A stretch of DNA of 64,000 bases from Aphrocallistes beatrix (lineage: Eukaryota; Porifera; Hexactinellida; Sceptrulophora; Aphrocallistidae), in contig OY725500.1 of NCBI GenBank assembly GCA_963281255.1, positions 3,095,184-3,159,183 on the forward strand, in the 5' to 3' direction. Numbering within the stretch: position 1 is the stretch's first letter; each line of letters starts with the position of its first letter. This document shows, piece by piece, positions 21,876-32,259 of this stretch. Below the pieces are notes generated by a model. It searched no databases, was not told where the DNA came from, and saw only the letters and a program-made list of their open reading frames with translations. The translations under genes were made by a program, and so were the position numbers.

Positions 21876-22230
21876 CACTCGAACCTCTCTTATCCGGACC
21901 TCCGATATCCGGGCACCTCTCTCAACCGGGCAGCCCTTTCGACATTTAGTCAATATGCATTGTCCTATTTTCAAGTCAATTATTAACCACAATTTCAGCA
22001 ATCATTATCATGTAATATTATTTAATGAACTATGATAATGAATCTGGAAGATAATTGCGACATCTAATATATTCAGGGGTAAATACTGCTTAAAATGTAT
22101 TAATCAATCGCAATGGAATAGTTTCTTTTCCTTTAAAGAATATCTATTTTACAAAAATCTCTCTTATCCGGACCTCCGATATCCGGGAAAATTATGTTAT
22201 CCGGCACCCTCCGGTCCGGCACTTCAAGTG
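21876..22230. mobile_element. pogo-like MITE type 2, 355 bp
   Basis: CACTCGAACCTCTCTTATCC at the left, CCGGTCCGGCACTTCAAGTG at the right, TA flanks. The first 150 bp nearly equal the copy at 16378. Confidence 0.75.
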
Positions 22231-22238
22231 TATATATA

Positions 22239-23583
22239 CAGGGTGTCCCATAATTATTGTCGTATGTTTCTATGTTGTCTTATTATAGGTTAAATGTATC
22301 AGATCTTAACCATTATTTACCAATATATCTTCCATTCAATTGTATGCATTTAGCAATACGAGCTGGCATACCAGCCACTAAATTCTCCAGGATCGAGGGG
22401 TTGATATTAGCCCAGGCAACTTTGAGATTCGCCGATAACTGTTGGAGATTCGTTGAGGACTTCATATCATTCAGCTTCTCCTGCAAAATACTCCACAGAT
22501 TTTCTATCGGATTTAAATCCGGCGAGTTGCCAGGCCATATTCCTTTGGCCCAGAAACCAGACATGTTGTTCCTGCACCATTCCTGTGTCCGATTTGCGGT
22601 GTGTGCAGGAGCACCGTCTTGAATGAAAATTGCTCGAGACATGTCTGGTAATAACTTCCTGGTCAAAGTATCCCCTGTATTCCTAGAACGACTCACCGCA
22701 GTACTATAGGATTTCTCCAATACCTCTTCTGTATAGTACTGAGAAGTTACTGTCTGTTTAGGCGGAACGAAATGTAACTCTGAGAGAGCACGATAGCTCA
22801 TAACCGCCCAGACCATCACTTTAGGGGGATTTTTAACTTTTTCGCGAGGTGATATTCCGGAGCTGTCAGTTGACCAAACTCTGTCATTCTGGGCTGAAGT
22901 TGAGTGAAACAATTCAAATGGCGATTCATCACTCCATAGGACTCGCTTCCATTCCCCCAAGTCCCAATTTTGTCTTTCAATACAAAGGTTAAGACGGTTT
23001 TGTATCTGTTTCTCACTTAATTTGGGAATTTTCGGTCTTTTATAGGCATTTGCGCCTAGAGTCACCTTCAAATATCGATGTACTGTCGATTTAGAGATAT
23101 TGTAACCCTTTCTCTTCAATTTGGTAGCGATTTTTCTAGTCGAGTTGCGGATTTTCCCGAGAGATTTGGACATAATAATTTTTGCTTCCCTCGACACTCT
23201 TGATGGAGGCCCAGCACCAGGCTTATGTCCAAGATCTTCTCCTCGTCTATATCTTGCCCACCAGCGTTGAATTGTTCTGAGTGGTTTATCCAGACACATG
23301 GCAACATTTTTCTGAAGCATGCCACCAATGATCATACCAACGGCCCTGTTTCTCAGTGATTCTTTCGAGTTTACGACATCCATTTCGGTAGAATTATACT
23401 CCGATGATAAAATCGTCCAAACTCGTGCAACAATTGGAATTTATTACAAGGTTCTATTTCAATTCGAAAGTTGATTCATAGTAATACATATCACATGAAA
23501 AGAAAGTATATAGAGAGCGAACCAGGAATACTATAAACAGAAGTTTAAAATATTCTATACGACAATAATTATGGGACACCCTG
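22239..23583 (-). mobile_element. Tc1-like transposon, 1345 bp, apparently complete
   Basis: Inverted repeats CAGGGTGTCCCATAATTATT (22239) and its complement ending 23583 are perfect over at least 26 bp, with TA on both sides. It contains one full-length transposase. The ends match exactly and the gene is open, so this is the youngest-looking element in the window. Confidence 0.95.
22313..23383 (-). CDS. Tc1/mariner transposase, DD37E type, intact
   Basis: A 356-residue transposase that would bind the element's TIRs and cut and paste it at TA. Residues 1-110 hold two helix-turn-helix units with a GRPR-like linker (GHKPGAGPPSRVS, 52-64). The catalytic residues are D152 (LWSDESPF), D256 (IQDGAPAHTAN) and E294 (NSPDLNPIENLW); 37 residues separate the last two, giving DD37E rather than the usual DD34E of Tc1. 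VHRYLK (101-106) and IENLWSILQEKLN are standard for the superfamily. The ATG at 23381-23383 is the first in frame and gives a family-normal length. No stop or frameshift. Function is plausible but not shown. Confidence 0.93.
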   Translation of the reverse strand: MDVVNSKESLRNRAVGMIIGGMLQKNVAMCLDKPLRTIQRWWARYRRGEDLGHKPGAGPPSRVSREAKIIMSKSLGKIRNSTRKIATKLKRKGYNISKSTVHRYLKVTLGANAYKRPKIPKLSEKQIQNRLNLCIERQNWDLGEWKRVLWSDESPFELFHSTSAQNDRVWSTDSSGISPREKVKNPPKVMVWAVMSYRALSELHFVPPKQTVTSQYYTEEVLEKSYSTAVSRSRNTGDTLTRKLLPDMSRAIFIQDGAPAHTANRTQEWCRNNMSGFWAKGIWPGNSPDLNPIENLWSILQEKLNDMKSSTNLQQLSANLKVAWANINPSILENLVAGMPARIAKCIQLNGRYIGK

Positions 23584-23589
23584 TATATA

Positions 23590-24811
23590 CAGTATGTCCC
23601 ATAATTATTGGCAGTGATTTCAAATTGATACTATATTTCACAGGGACTAGCATTATGTTTCATATGCTGATATATAAGTAAAGTCGAGCAAAAAGGATTA
23701 ATTTTATCTAAATTTGTTGAAAATAATCAATACTTAATTTTTCTACCCTTATTTTTCAGATAGAGGTCAATTCTCAATTGGAGCAAGATCAGGGCTGTTA
23801 GGGGGCCAATCGATCCTGAGGGGGACAAATTCGGTCTTCCATGCCTTTGCCGCCTTTCCTGTGTGGACAGGGCTATTATCCTCTTGCAGGATCCATTCAC
23901 TACCATAGAGTGCCTTAGCCTGTTCTATTAGGTAGCCGTTGAGAGTAGAAATATACCGTTGCTGATTAAAGTTCTCGGTAAAAATGCACAAAGGTGTAGT
24001 CCCCATTACAGAAATCCTACCCCAAACATGAACTTTGGATGGGTGTCGGTAGGAAGGTAATTGTACCCGCTGACCCTTCTTTGTCCACACTTTAACCTTT
24101 CCTGAGTCAAGCCAAATTGAGCATTCGTCCGTAAAGAATGTTTTGGACCAGTCAAATCCTTTCATTTCTCTACACCATTTAATACGCTTTTGGATCTGGA
24201 GACCGGTTAGGGCTGGAACTCGGATCACTGGGGATTTGACGAAATTTTCCCTCATTAGGTATCGATGCACCGTACTTTTCCCGACATTCGACTCCAATCG
24301 TGTTGTTAGCTGTCGCACAGATATCCTAGGAGTTGACTTCAGGATATTTGATATCCTCCTCTTGTCGTTTGGAGGAATTTTCCTCGGGGCACCAGCACCC
24401 TGTCTGTGATCGAGACCTCTACTCTTTTTTATTAGGGCAAGAACCCGAAAAACTGTCCTCTCTGGGACATGAATCCTGGAGGAAATATCCTTGGCATTTG
24501 TAATTCCAGCATTGTAGAGAGTCTGAACTTCTAATCGGCGTTTTTGTTGTGTTTGTAAACTAGGCATAGGTCAAATAACAATGGGTTGATTGGAAAATAA
24601 AGGTGTAAAATATGTATCTCAAAAATATAAAAGTTATGCAGTGCTGATACCGAATATTTCTAGTCACAATAGTTGAAGGGCGTATAAAATATGTTTCTTT
24701 TCCATACTCAGTTTAAGAATACAAATTAAACATTTGCTATGTCAAATAGTGGTTAAGTAACAATTAAAATTTAAAAATTCGATGTACTGCCAATAATTAT
24801 GGGAAATACTG
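23590..24811 (-). mobile_element. Second Tc1-like transposon, 1222 bp
   Basis: Inverted repeats CAGTATGTCCCATAATTATT at 23590 and ATAATTATGGGAAATACTG ending 24811, TA flanks. Only six bases (TATATA, 23584-23589) lie between it and the previous element. The TIR core TCCCATAATTATTG is shared with its neighbour, though the transposases differ. Confidence 0.93.
23767..24567 (-). pseudogene. Tc1 transposase, DD34E, ends right after the catalytic Glu
   Basis: A 266-codon frame from MPSLQTQQKRRLEVQT. Helix-turn-helix at about 28-50, linker GLDHRQGAGAPRK, second DNA-binding unit to VHRYLM (100-105). Catalytic residues D147 (FFTDECSIW), D230 (QEDNSPVHTGK) and E265 (NSPDLAPIEN) are 34 apart, the Tc1 pattern. 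A TGA follows the Asn after E265. Relatives continue about 60-80 residues. A lysine-rich stretch that fits the missing tail (LKNKGRKIKY) appears in another frame just downstream, so an indel probably cut the protein. Likely inactive, though all three catalytic residues are present. Confidence 0.88.
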
Positions 24812-24823
24812 TACATACTGCCT

Positions 24824-25274
24824 GAACAAAAGTATTCGTAAATCCCATAATTCCCAATACAAATACTAGTAGTTATAATACTGATTTATTTAGCGTTTCA
24901 AGAATATTTAATTTGTGAGAGATACACTTAATTTGACTTCAAATTCGAATTCACCACATTCAAATTACCCACTTTATAAGTTTTCAACTTAGTTACTCTT
25001 CTTCAAGATTAAGTATTTTCAGCATTTGCTTTCCTATGCCGCATGTCGCGAGTGATCACCATTGTATATGATGGCATTGGTGGTATAAAGTGGCACAGTC
25101 TGAAAATTTTTAACCTTGTGGGAGTGTAAACAAGTTGAAAGTTAAAAAGTGAATAATTCGAATTCGAAGTTAAATTAAGCGTATCTCTTACCAATTAAAT
25201 ACCTTGACTCGCTAAATAAATCAGTATTATAACTATTTGTATGGGGAATTATGGGGTGTGCGAATACTTTTGTC
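24824..25274. mobile_element. Tc1-type foldback MITE, about 450 bp
   Basis: Left GAACAAAAGTATTCG, right GCGAATACTTTTGTC: typical Tc1 TIR words. The arms continue as a long imperfect inverted repeat (AATACTGATTTATTTAGCG at left; complement before 25240). The centre holds CACCATTGTATATGATGG. It follows the second Tc1 almost directly. Confidence 0.65.
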
Positions 25275-25293
25275 TAAGAAGTTTATATATATA

Positions 25294-25370
25294 CAAGCGC
25301 GCTTCGCTTGCTTGCGCTGCGCGGCTTGCAGACACTGCGTGTCTGCAGATTTTCCCAGTGGGCGCTTGCG
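25294..25370 (-). repeat. HN-10, GC-rich 3' end only
   Basis: CAAGCGCGCTTCGCTTGC and the following 50 bp match HN 3' ends, but the hairpin is changed to CAGACACTGCGTGTCTG. The body is absent. Confidence 0.65.
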
Positions 25371-25849
25371 GATATTAGAGAAACAATACGTCGCTTTCTT
25401 GTTTTATACTAAGTACGCTGGATTGTCATTTGTCTACGGTTACATTAATGAAATCAGAACTGTAGCAGAAATTTTGTTTCGTGATAAATATAATTTACTT
25501 CGTATTAAGTCAACTAATCCTGAATGTAAGCTCAATTTGAATACACCAAGTTCACATTGCTAAAGATTATTATACTTAACTAATCAATTCCAGTCCATGT
25601 CGTTAAAAGTTATTTTATGATCGAATTGATTGATCGTAGCATATAACACACTTTAATTGTTGTTAACAATCAAATTATAGACTCAAAATAGCAGTATTCA
25701 ATCATTTATATGAAATAGAATCGTGTGAATGGCATTATAAAAGGCTGATAATTGATTGGTTCACATAAACCAATGAATTTCAATCACAAATAGTTATTTT
25801 GATTGTATGCATAAGTCAATACTATTTTATTCCAATGTATTTGCATTAT
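25371..25849. other. Unassigned
   Basis: AT-rich. The end of a 108-codon ORF starting in HN-10 covers 25371-25563 but shows no known motif. I do not support it as a gene. Confidence 0.3.
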
Positions 25850-26088
25850 AAAATAATCGAATTTGATTGGTCAGCACATTTTGTCACCTATCTCGGCGAG
25901 GTGTGAACATTTCGCTTAGATCTTCGAACTTAATCCTAGATTCATCATTTGACACCTACATGCCAATTTTCGTATCTCTACGACTTGCCAATTCTTCAAT
26001 CAATTCGGACAAACAAACAAAAAAAAAAAAAAATCCTAGAGTTTTAATATATAAGATATACATTAATCGAGTTTTAATATTAAGGATT
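25850..26088 (-). repeat. HN-11, degenerate, with 5' end
   Basis: Minus strand. ACATGCCAATTTTCGTATC and TTCTTCAATCAATTCGGAC match the HN body loosely. An A-rich tract replaces the microsatellite. ATTAATCGAGTTTTAATATT then AAGGA (ending 26086) is the HN 5' terminus, followed by T. Confidence 0.55.
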
Positions 26089-26117
26089 GTACACAACAAA
26101 TAGCTACGAGTTCAGAC

Positions 26118-26612
26118 TTGACACATTTTGATGACTACAAACACGCTTTGCTACCGAGCTTAGCCTTTGTTCCCGAATGCCAAGTTATCCATTATTTCAA
26201 TTTATTAATGGAAGAAGTCCCAACATTTGCAATCGAAATCTCGGAATGTTTCGAGGTAACATACATTGGAAGAATGCTCTCTAATCATACCCGTAAAACA
26301 TCACTATTTCCAATTCGAATTTAGAATTTATACGCAAGGGTTAACTTAGAACTCGCTCGGACAAACAATTCTCTGGAAGGATGGCACAATAGATTCCAAT
26401 CGAGTATTGGTTGCACACATTCCAGTTTCACGAAATTGTTTCGATATATTCCATTGGAACAATCTCAACAAAACGCAATATTAACAAAGAGGAAGTCTGG
26501 GGAGGTCATTGTTCAATCTAAAAGCAATGCCAGGAGCAAACATATAGTAACGATCATATATGGCTTTGGAAATAGAGAACCAATAAATCTATCTAAAAGG
26601 GATCGCACATAA
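26118..26612 (+). pseudogene. MULE transposase, C-terminal portion, one stop codon
   Basis: One continuous frame with a single in-frame TAG at 26322-26324. The first part (LLPSLAFVPECQVIHYF ... CFEVTYIGRM ... LFPIRI) and, after the stop, LARTNNSLEGWHNRFQSSIG form the conserved C-terminal signature of MULE-type transposases found in animal genomes (R-T-N-N-x-x-E-G-W-H). The stop replaces the Trp that usually follows the LFPI(S/R) block, one base change from TGG. The catalytic DDE core would lie upstream and is missing; HN-11 ends 30 bases before. Natural end TAA at 26610-26612. The frame being otherwise open suggests fairly recent death or a truncated copy. Confidence 0.85.
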
Positions 26613-27172
26613 TTTTAACTTCTAAATCATTTCTTAATATTTATTATTTCTTTATTTTTATTCATTATTACATATTTTTATTATTGCATTTCATTTTTAA
26701 TAATTGCTCATCTTAAAATTACTTCCTACCATACTATACATATGGTACAGCAAATTAGTTTTCGACTAAATGCCCACTAAACTAAATGTCCATTATACCA
26801 AAAGTTTGTTAGACGAAATGTTCGTAGACGAAGTGTCCGTCATTTATTTGGAATCTACACCAAAGATCAAAAATTGAAAGGTATTGTCTAGCTCATTTTT
26901 AGAATTGGTTTCCTTAAATAACAATTATAAACAAAACTAAACAATTAATATATCATATTTATTCGAGAATATGATTTTCGGAATCAAAAACATTAAAAAA
27001 CCCATGTCAACAGTTGAAAGCTAGTTTCTAGCATATTTTTCAAAATTCGTCAAATGGTGCGAAAATATGCATATCAAGGTGTGAAAATATACACAAAACC
27101 TTTTTTATTGCAACACACTATAATAAAATTGAGACGCAAATATAAGTTATCGGTCTGAAGGATCAATAACAA
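26613..27172. other. Unassigned, with ACTAAATG-type short repeats
   Basis: At 26760-26860 are imperfect repeats: ACTAAATGCCC, ACTAAATGTCC, ACGAAATGTTCG, ACGAAGTGTCCG. The rest is AT-rich with no feature. Confidence 0.4.
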
Positions 27173-27486
27173 CAAGCGCGCTTCGCTTGCTTGCGCTGCG
27201 GCGGCTGGCAGACACTTCGTGTCCGCCGGAGGCTTTTTCGGTCGCCTGGAGGTGACATTGGTTAATTATAAGGGAGATATCATCTCTAAATATGTCCATC
27301 TTAGTTTAAAAATCGATATCACTCGAAAAAACACCAAATTTGTCAATTTTAAAAATTTTGATGAGTAATGATGACGTCATAGCAAAGTGATGAGTCATCA
27401 TTTTTTGATGATAGTTGCATCATATGTGAGACGTGTTAGTATACAGATTCTATCAAAATTTCAGCCTTCTATCTCCTATAATAGCT
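27173..27486 (-). repeat. HN-12, 5'-truncated
   Basis: 3' end at 27173 with the GC-rich block, body through TGACGTCA and TGAGTCA to TCTCCTATAATAGC at 27486, then unrelated sequence. The 5' half is lost. Confidence 0.8.
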
Positions 27487-28854
27487 CTAAATGTCGAATT
27501 TGATTAACTATTTCCTATGCTGCTCAAAAAGGTTTCCTTTAATGTTTCAGAATTTTCATACATCATGTAGGTGTTAAAAATGGATTAACAGAAGGAGAAG
27601 AGATATAGAGTAGGTTGCTTGAGATGAAATGTCTATTAGGCACCACAACTCTTGCTATATAAATATTTTAATGGTCAGGTAATAATGACTCATCAATGGT
27701 TGTAAGCAATTTTAAAAAAATGAAAAAGATACCTCAGTTTGCCTCCACCTTTAACATACAGTTGCCATCCAGACAACTCACAAATGCGCCATGATACAAA
27801 GCTAGTAAAGTATGGCAAAAGCATTGCTCAAATAAGTCTCACTGTGCTAGACGATACTCACTTGGTTTGGCGGAGCATTTGTGGGATGTCTGGATAGCAA
27901 CTGCATGATTAAGGTTAGCGTAGCCCACTATTGTATTAGGCTGTATAGGTAACTCTATACTAGTACAGTATACATGAATCCTTACTATAGTCGTTACATG
28001 GACTAAGAATGAATGTAATTCTGAATGCTTTAAATCTTGTGCATATTGAAAATTGACTGGGAATTTTTTAGTTTTCTAATTTTGGCTTCCATCATCCGTA
28101 ATACAACGCATAAAATTTTCTCAGGAACACATGCCTAGATTTTAATGATCTAACTTTTAATTCTGGTTCTTAGTGATATTTTGCAACTTGTTATCGAGTG
28201 AATTTTCACATAGAGTTGCTTTATTAGAAAATATATTGGAATATTGTTGCTAATCTCTGATTTTAGCGGGTTTTTCAATATTTTTACACCAAACCTGTCT
28301 CCCATTTTAATCCTAGGCAATAAATAAAAAATCCGGCTCGATAGATTGTAAGTTTCAAACCTATTTTACACGAATTAAATCATATTAGCTCCTTTCTTAA
28401 CCTTATCTTTGGCCTAAAAAATTTTTAGACTCCTCTGATTGTCCAATATTGAAATGCTGATAAAATGAAAAATAAAGTATATTATTTTTCATTAATTATA
28501 TCCTAGTCATAATGTACTTTTGGAGGTGTTTGGGGTTGAAAATTCGAAAAAATTTGGCCTTCATATATACTTAGATGAATATTAATACTTTAAATCACTA
28601 TAAAAAAATCAAATTAAAATTTTCAAAAAAAATGAATAAAAAGTTCATTTAGTGGGCTCTGCCAGCCTTAACTTGGGGGCAACAAAATGGGGTATCATTT
28701 TGATAATTTTTTTTATTATACTAACATTAAATGGTTTGTTGTTAGAAAAATTATCATACTAATCCCATTTGTTAATTTGTCAAATTAGGCGTAAACCATC
28801 TAATTTTGACATGAAAACTATAGTATCGCAAAATAAGAAGTATTCTACTGGCTT
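27487..28854. other. Unassigned AT-rich sequence holding one TTAA MITE
   Basis: Apart from the small element at 27751-27912, I see no gene, tandem array or repeat match. Several dozen codons of open frame occur by chance only. Confidence 0.3.
27751..27912. mobile_element. TTAA MITE, 162 bp
   Basis: TTAACATACAGTTGCCATCC at the left and GGATAGCAACTGCATGATTAA at the right are inverted, with TTAA at both ends. ACAAATGC occurs on both arms. A single copy in this window. Confidence 0.55.
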
Positions 28855-29190
28855 TCAAATAAAATCAATTTAAATGCCTAGTTATTGCGGTTTTCAAGAT
28901 ATAACCCCAAATGATCAAAATATGGTTTTCTTAGCAACGCTGGAATGTAGTAATATTCCATGAAAAAATAATTATTTCAGGTAGCTCATGCTTGAATTCA
29001 ACCATCTACAGCATTTCTGATCCAAAATCCGCTAGTTACTGTTGGGTCTTATGTACATATATCCCTACTTGGACTTGGGGTAAAAGGTTTAAATAGAAAA
29101 TTCCCACTTTCATTTTCACTTTCAATTAACTTTCACTTTCACTTCAACATTCCGAGTCCAAGTAGAGATATAGTATGCTATGATTTGGGT
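28855..29190 (-). mobile_element. E-5, fragment of an E element, split by a MITE
   Basis: TTAGCAACGCTGGAATGTAG, AACCATCTACAGCATTTC and a terminus ending GTATGCTATG match the right arm of E-2. A MITE lies inside at about 29060-29178 with ends ATCCCTACTTGGACT and AGTCCAAGTAGAGAT. Its interior (CTTTCACTTTCAATTAAC) resembles the TTAACCCG MITEs at 8260 and 37203, but it has TA-type flanks. Confidence 0.6.
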
Positions 29191-29604
29191 AAATTTAAAG
29201 TAGAAAGTGACCTTTAAAAAGGAAAATATCATGTATTAGTATTCAAAACTATTCTTCTAACTTGTTTGAATTTAGCTTAAAAGTAATTGTGTAACCCATT
29301 ATTTTGGAAATGATTTTTCCGTCAAGTATTTTAAAGGAGCGCGTGAGTGGGAGCGCGCCCCTAACTTTGAGGATAGCTTAATTAAGAACTATGCAGTTAA
29401 TAAAGATAGAGAATTTGAGGATCAAAGAATTTCTCGTAAATGTGGTGAATATGTATAGAATGAAAGCGCTTCAACATATCTTGGGATTTGTTTGACTGAA
29501 AAGATAATTATATGGATTTTTAGTATTTCAACAGAGCAGCATATTAAACACATACAAACTGAAAGATTGCACCGACAAGCAGTCCTTGATTTTTATTCGT
29601 GAGG
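29191..29604. other. Unassigned
   Basis: No gene, and no repeat shared with other parts of the window. A GC-rich patch GGAGCGCGTGAGTGGGAGCG lies at 29336. Confidence 0.3.
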
Positions 29605-29855
29605 GGGTACTGTATGGCATTTTAGGTCTTAATCCTACTCAGCAGTGTTTAGGTCTTATTCCCTACTTAGTACGCTTTAGGTCATATTCCTACGTCACAC
29701 GTTTTAACTTTTATTCCTACTTCGAAAATATTTTAGGACTTTTCCTACTTCGCACGATTTAGGTCTTAATCTTGATCCGAATGGTTTTGGTCTCATTCCT
29801 ACTTCGCATGTTTTAGGTCTTATTCCTACTTCAAATTAGGTATTATTCCGGCGAC
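29605..29855 (+). repeat. Tandem array, about 33-bp unit
   Basis: Seven to eight degenerate units of TTTTAGGTCTTATTCCTACT plus about 13 variable bases (CGCACG type). The style and the word GGCATT before it resemble one arm of the foldback at 34873-35463, but no inverted partner is present. Confidence 0.75.
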
Positions 29856-30084
29856 TCATCAGGAGCAATCAAATTAGATGCGTATTTTAAAAAGTAATTA
29901 CGTAATAGTATGTTCCAATTGATAGATTATGGTAAATTTTAATGAAATATGGTTTCTTTTAAAAGTATCAGAACAAGGCCCACCCCGAAATTAATGTTAC
30001 TTTTCTCGTTCACAAGGGTGAACGTAATTGCGGTACCATTGTCACAAGTTAAAAACTTGTGAGATATAAATTAGATTTGATATA

Positions 30085-30271
30085 CAGTCGACTCCGCTTA
30101 ATAGGGCCACTGTTTAATCGGGTCAACCGCTTAATCGGGTCACTTTTGGCAGGACCGGAATAGCTCTCACACATAGAAGCTAATACAAAATATTTTCGGT
30201 TAATAGGGTTCTCCGCTTAATCGGGGCAAAATGTCCTCTGACCGATGTGGCCCTATTAAGCGGAGTCACTG
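30085..30271. mobile_element. pogo-like MITE type 3, 187 bp
   Basis: CAGTCGACTCCGCTTAATAG at the left and complement GCGGAGTCACTG at the right, TA flanks. AATCGGGTCA repeats lie inside. A second copy of nearly the same length is at 55706-55893, inverted. Confidence 0.85.
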
Positions 30272-30305
30272 TACTTGATTTAAAAGTAATATACTTTCGT
30301 TATGA

Positions 30306-30798
30306 CAAGCGCGCTTCGCTTGCTTGCGCTGCGCGGCTGGCGGACACTTTGTGTCCGCCGGAGGCTCCCTTCGGTCGCCTGGGATCCCATTGGTTAAATA
30401 TAAGGGAGATAACATCTATAAATACGTCTGTCCTACTATTATAATCGATATCGCACGAAAAATCACCAAATTTATCAATTTTAAAAATTTTGATGAGTAA
30501 TGATGACGTCATAACAAAGTGATGGGTCATCATTTTTTGATGATAGCTGCATCATATGTGAGATATGTTAGTATACAGATTCTATTAAAATTTCAGCCTT
30601 CTATCTCCTATAATGGCTGAGTTATGCTCGAATAACTGTATTGCTTAACTTAAAAAATGTGACAATGACGTCATAATTCCATGATGAGTCGACATTTTGC
30701 TCTGAGCTCAGAACTTACTGGAGCCATAGCCAAAAGACTCCCACATGCCAAAAATCAGCTTTCTGTGACCGGCAGTTTCTTCAATCAATTTGTTACAG

Positions 30799-30833
<35 letters not shown>

Positions 30834-30857
30834 ATAATCGAGTTTTAATAGTAAGGA
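30306..30857 (-). repeat. HN-13, full length, 552 bp
   Basis: Complete minus-strand copy: 3' end CAAGCGCGCTTCGC at 30306, hairpin GGCGGACACTTTGTGTCCGCC region, two TGACGTCA octamers, TA/CA microsatellite at 30797-30830, and 5' end AGTTTTAATAGTAAGGA at 30857, then T. Bases 30859-30970 are an older HN fragment in the same orientation, so HN-13 landed in or beside an earlier copy. Confidence 0.88.
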
Positions 30858-30970
30858 TAAGAATGATGAAGTCATACGTAACAGAAAGATGAGCCACCAT
30901 TTTAGATGAAAGCTGTATCATATGTTAAGAATATTAATATACACAGTCTATAAATTTCAGATGGCTTGGA

Positions 30971-31509
30971 AAGTGGGGCTGGGTTGACAACATTAACACT
31001 GGGATGTGCTTTAAGATATGTTTCCGTTTAAAGAAAAAATAGTGTTTGCACTATTAACCGACCTTCATTCACAATTCAACTGTAATACTTCATCCTAAAA
31101 GTAAATGGCGAAAGATCAAGAACCACTGTTCTTCATTTCAGAATTAATAAAACTTGAAAATAAGAATTCTGCAACTATTATAGAACCTGTAACATAATGC
31201 TTGGTTTAATATCAATTTATTGAAAATTACTTGAAGCAAAACCTGAGCGAGTGTTAATAACTAATTAGACGAGTCAAAATATGGTTTGACCGCTAAAAAA
31301 TTCCTACAAAAGGTTTTAATGTTTTTCTTACTACCTGTTAGGTGTTTAACACGACAGAAAGAAAGGCTACCAAAATCTGACCATTCAATTCAAAGGTGCC
31401 CAGGGGTTCCCCGAAAATCAGTTCGACGACGACTCTGGCTTCTTATTATTAAGTATAGAACAATGATTTGTTTATTTAAAAATTGAGGGAAACTATTGCT
31501 TAGTGAGTT
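30971..31509. other. Unassigned
   Basis: AT-rich. An ORF of 66 codons at 31286 has no recognisable motif and is not supported. Confidence 0.3.
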
Positions 31510-31720
31510 AAATTTATTGCTGCATATATGTGAAAGCCTTTTATGATAAAAGTATGAATTTTGGTGGATAGGTAGAACCATCCTAACTTTGGAAATAGGG
31601 TAATCTCAGATTTTCTCCCCATCAGTGCCAAAATCGGCCTTCTAAAGTGCAACCTTTGGGCGCATTTTCAAATGTGCTAAAATGATTATAATTTGCATAA
31701 TTACACTCAAATCTTTAATA
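31510..31720 (-). repeat. M-1, dispersed repeat
   Basis: Matches, inverted, the sequence around 34186-34625 (TTGCTGCATATATGTG, TGAATTTTGGTGGAT, TTGCATAATTACACTC). It lacks the foldback element that interrupts M-2. Confidence 0.65.
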
Positions 31721-31722
31721 CT

Positions 31723-31850
31723 GATATTCGTGATCAGAACTAAATTATAGCAATTTGATGTAGATATGTTGACCATATTTGGAGGTTTTTTGGTTGCATA
31801 TGCCTAGCAACGGTCAAAAATGCGAAAGATTCCGATCTCCAAATTTTAGA
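31723..31850. repeat. Remnant of the B central palindrome
   Basis: AGCAATTTGATGTAGATATG, TGACCATATTTGGAGG and CTAGCAACGGTCA recall the left arm of the B1/B2 palindrome; the right arm has largely decayed. Confidence 0.5.
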
Positions 31851-31893
31851 GCAACCAATCGAGTGACCACTTGTTTTTTTCAGTAATAGGAAC

Positions 31894-32002
31894 GTTCTAA
31901 TATATCATATGTGAATATATGAAGGTTTTATTGTATCTCATAGTGGCAAGTATAGTGGAATATAGTAAACCTTCACATGTTCCACATATGATATATTAGA
32001 AC
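31894..32002. repeat. Short inverted repeat (hairpin)
   Basis: GTTCTAATATATCATATGTG pairs exactly with CACATATGATATATTAGAAC; AAGGTTT and AAACCTT extend the pairing, leaving about 40 bases of loop. Confidence 0.7.
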
Positions 32003-32259
32003 ATTCTAATAGTTTGTTTCATAATTATTTATAATTTGAGCGATTTTGAATGACCACAACTTACTATGTAATCTGTTAGGCAGTACTTTAATGCAATTTT
32101 TCGCAACTATACACTCATTCTAACGATTTCTATTGATATCTTTCCAACTCTTTGATACCCAACTATTTTTTTCAAAATGTATTCATTTTTCTCTCTTTTT
32201 GACCTCGAAGTTAATTCTGACAAGCTAGTTAAGGAAATTCAACTAATTTTCAGCGTAAA

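Noticed and set aside
25237-25563. 108-codon ORF
   Set aside because: Its first third is HN GC-rich sequence and the rest has no family pattern.
29605-29855. Possible CRISPR array
   Set aside because: Units are contiguous and degenerate, without unique spacers; the context is eukaryotic transposons. A foldback-type array fits better.
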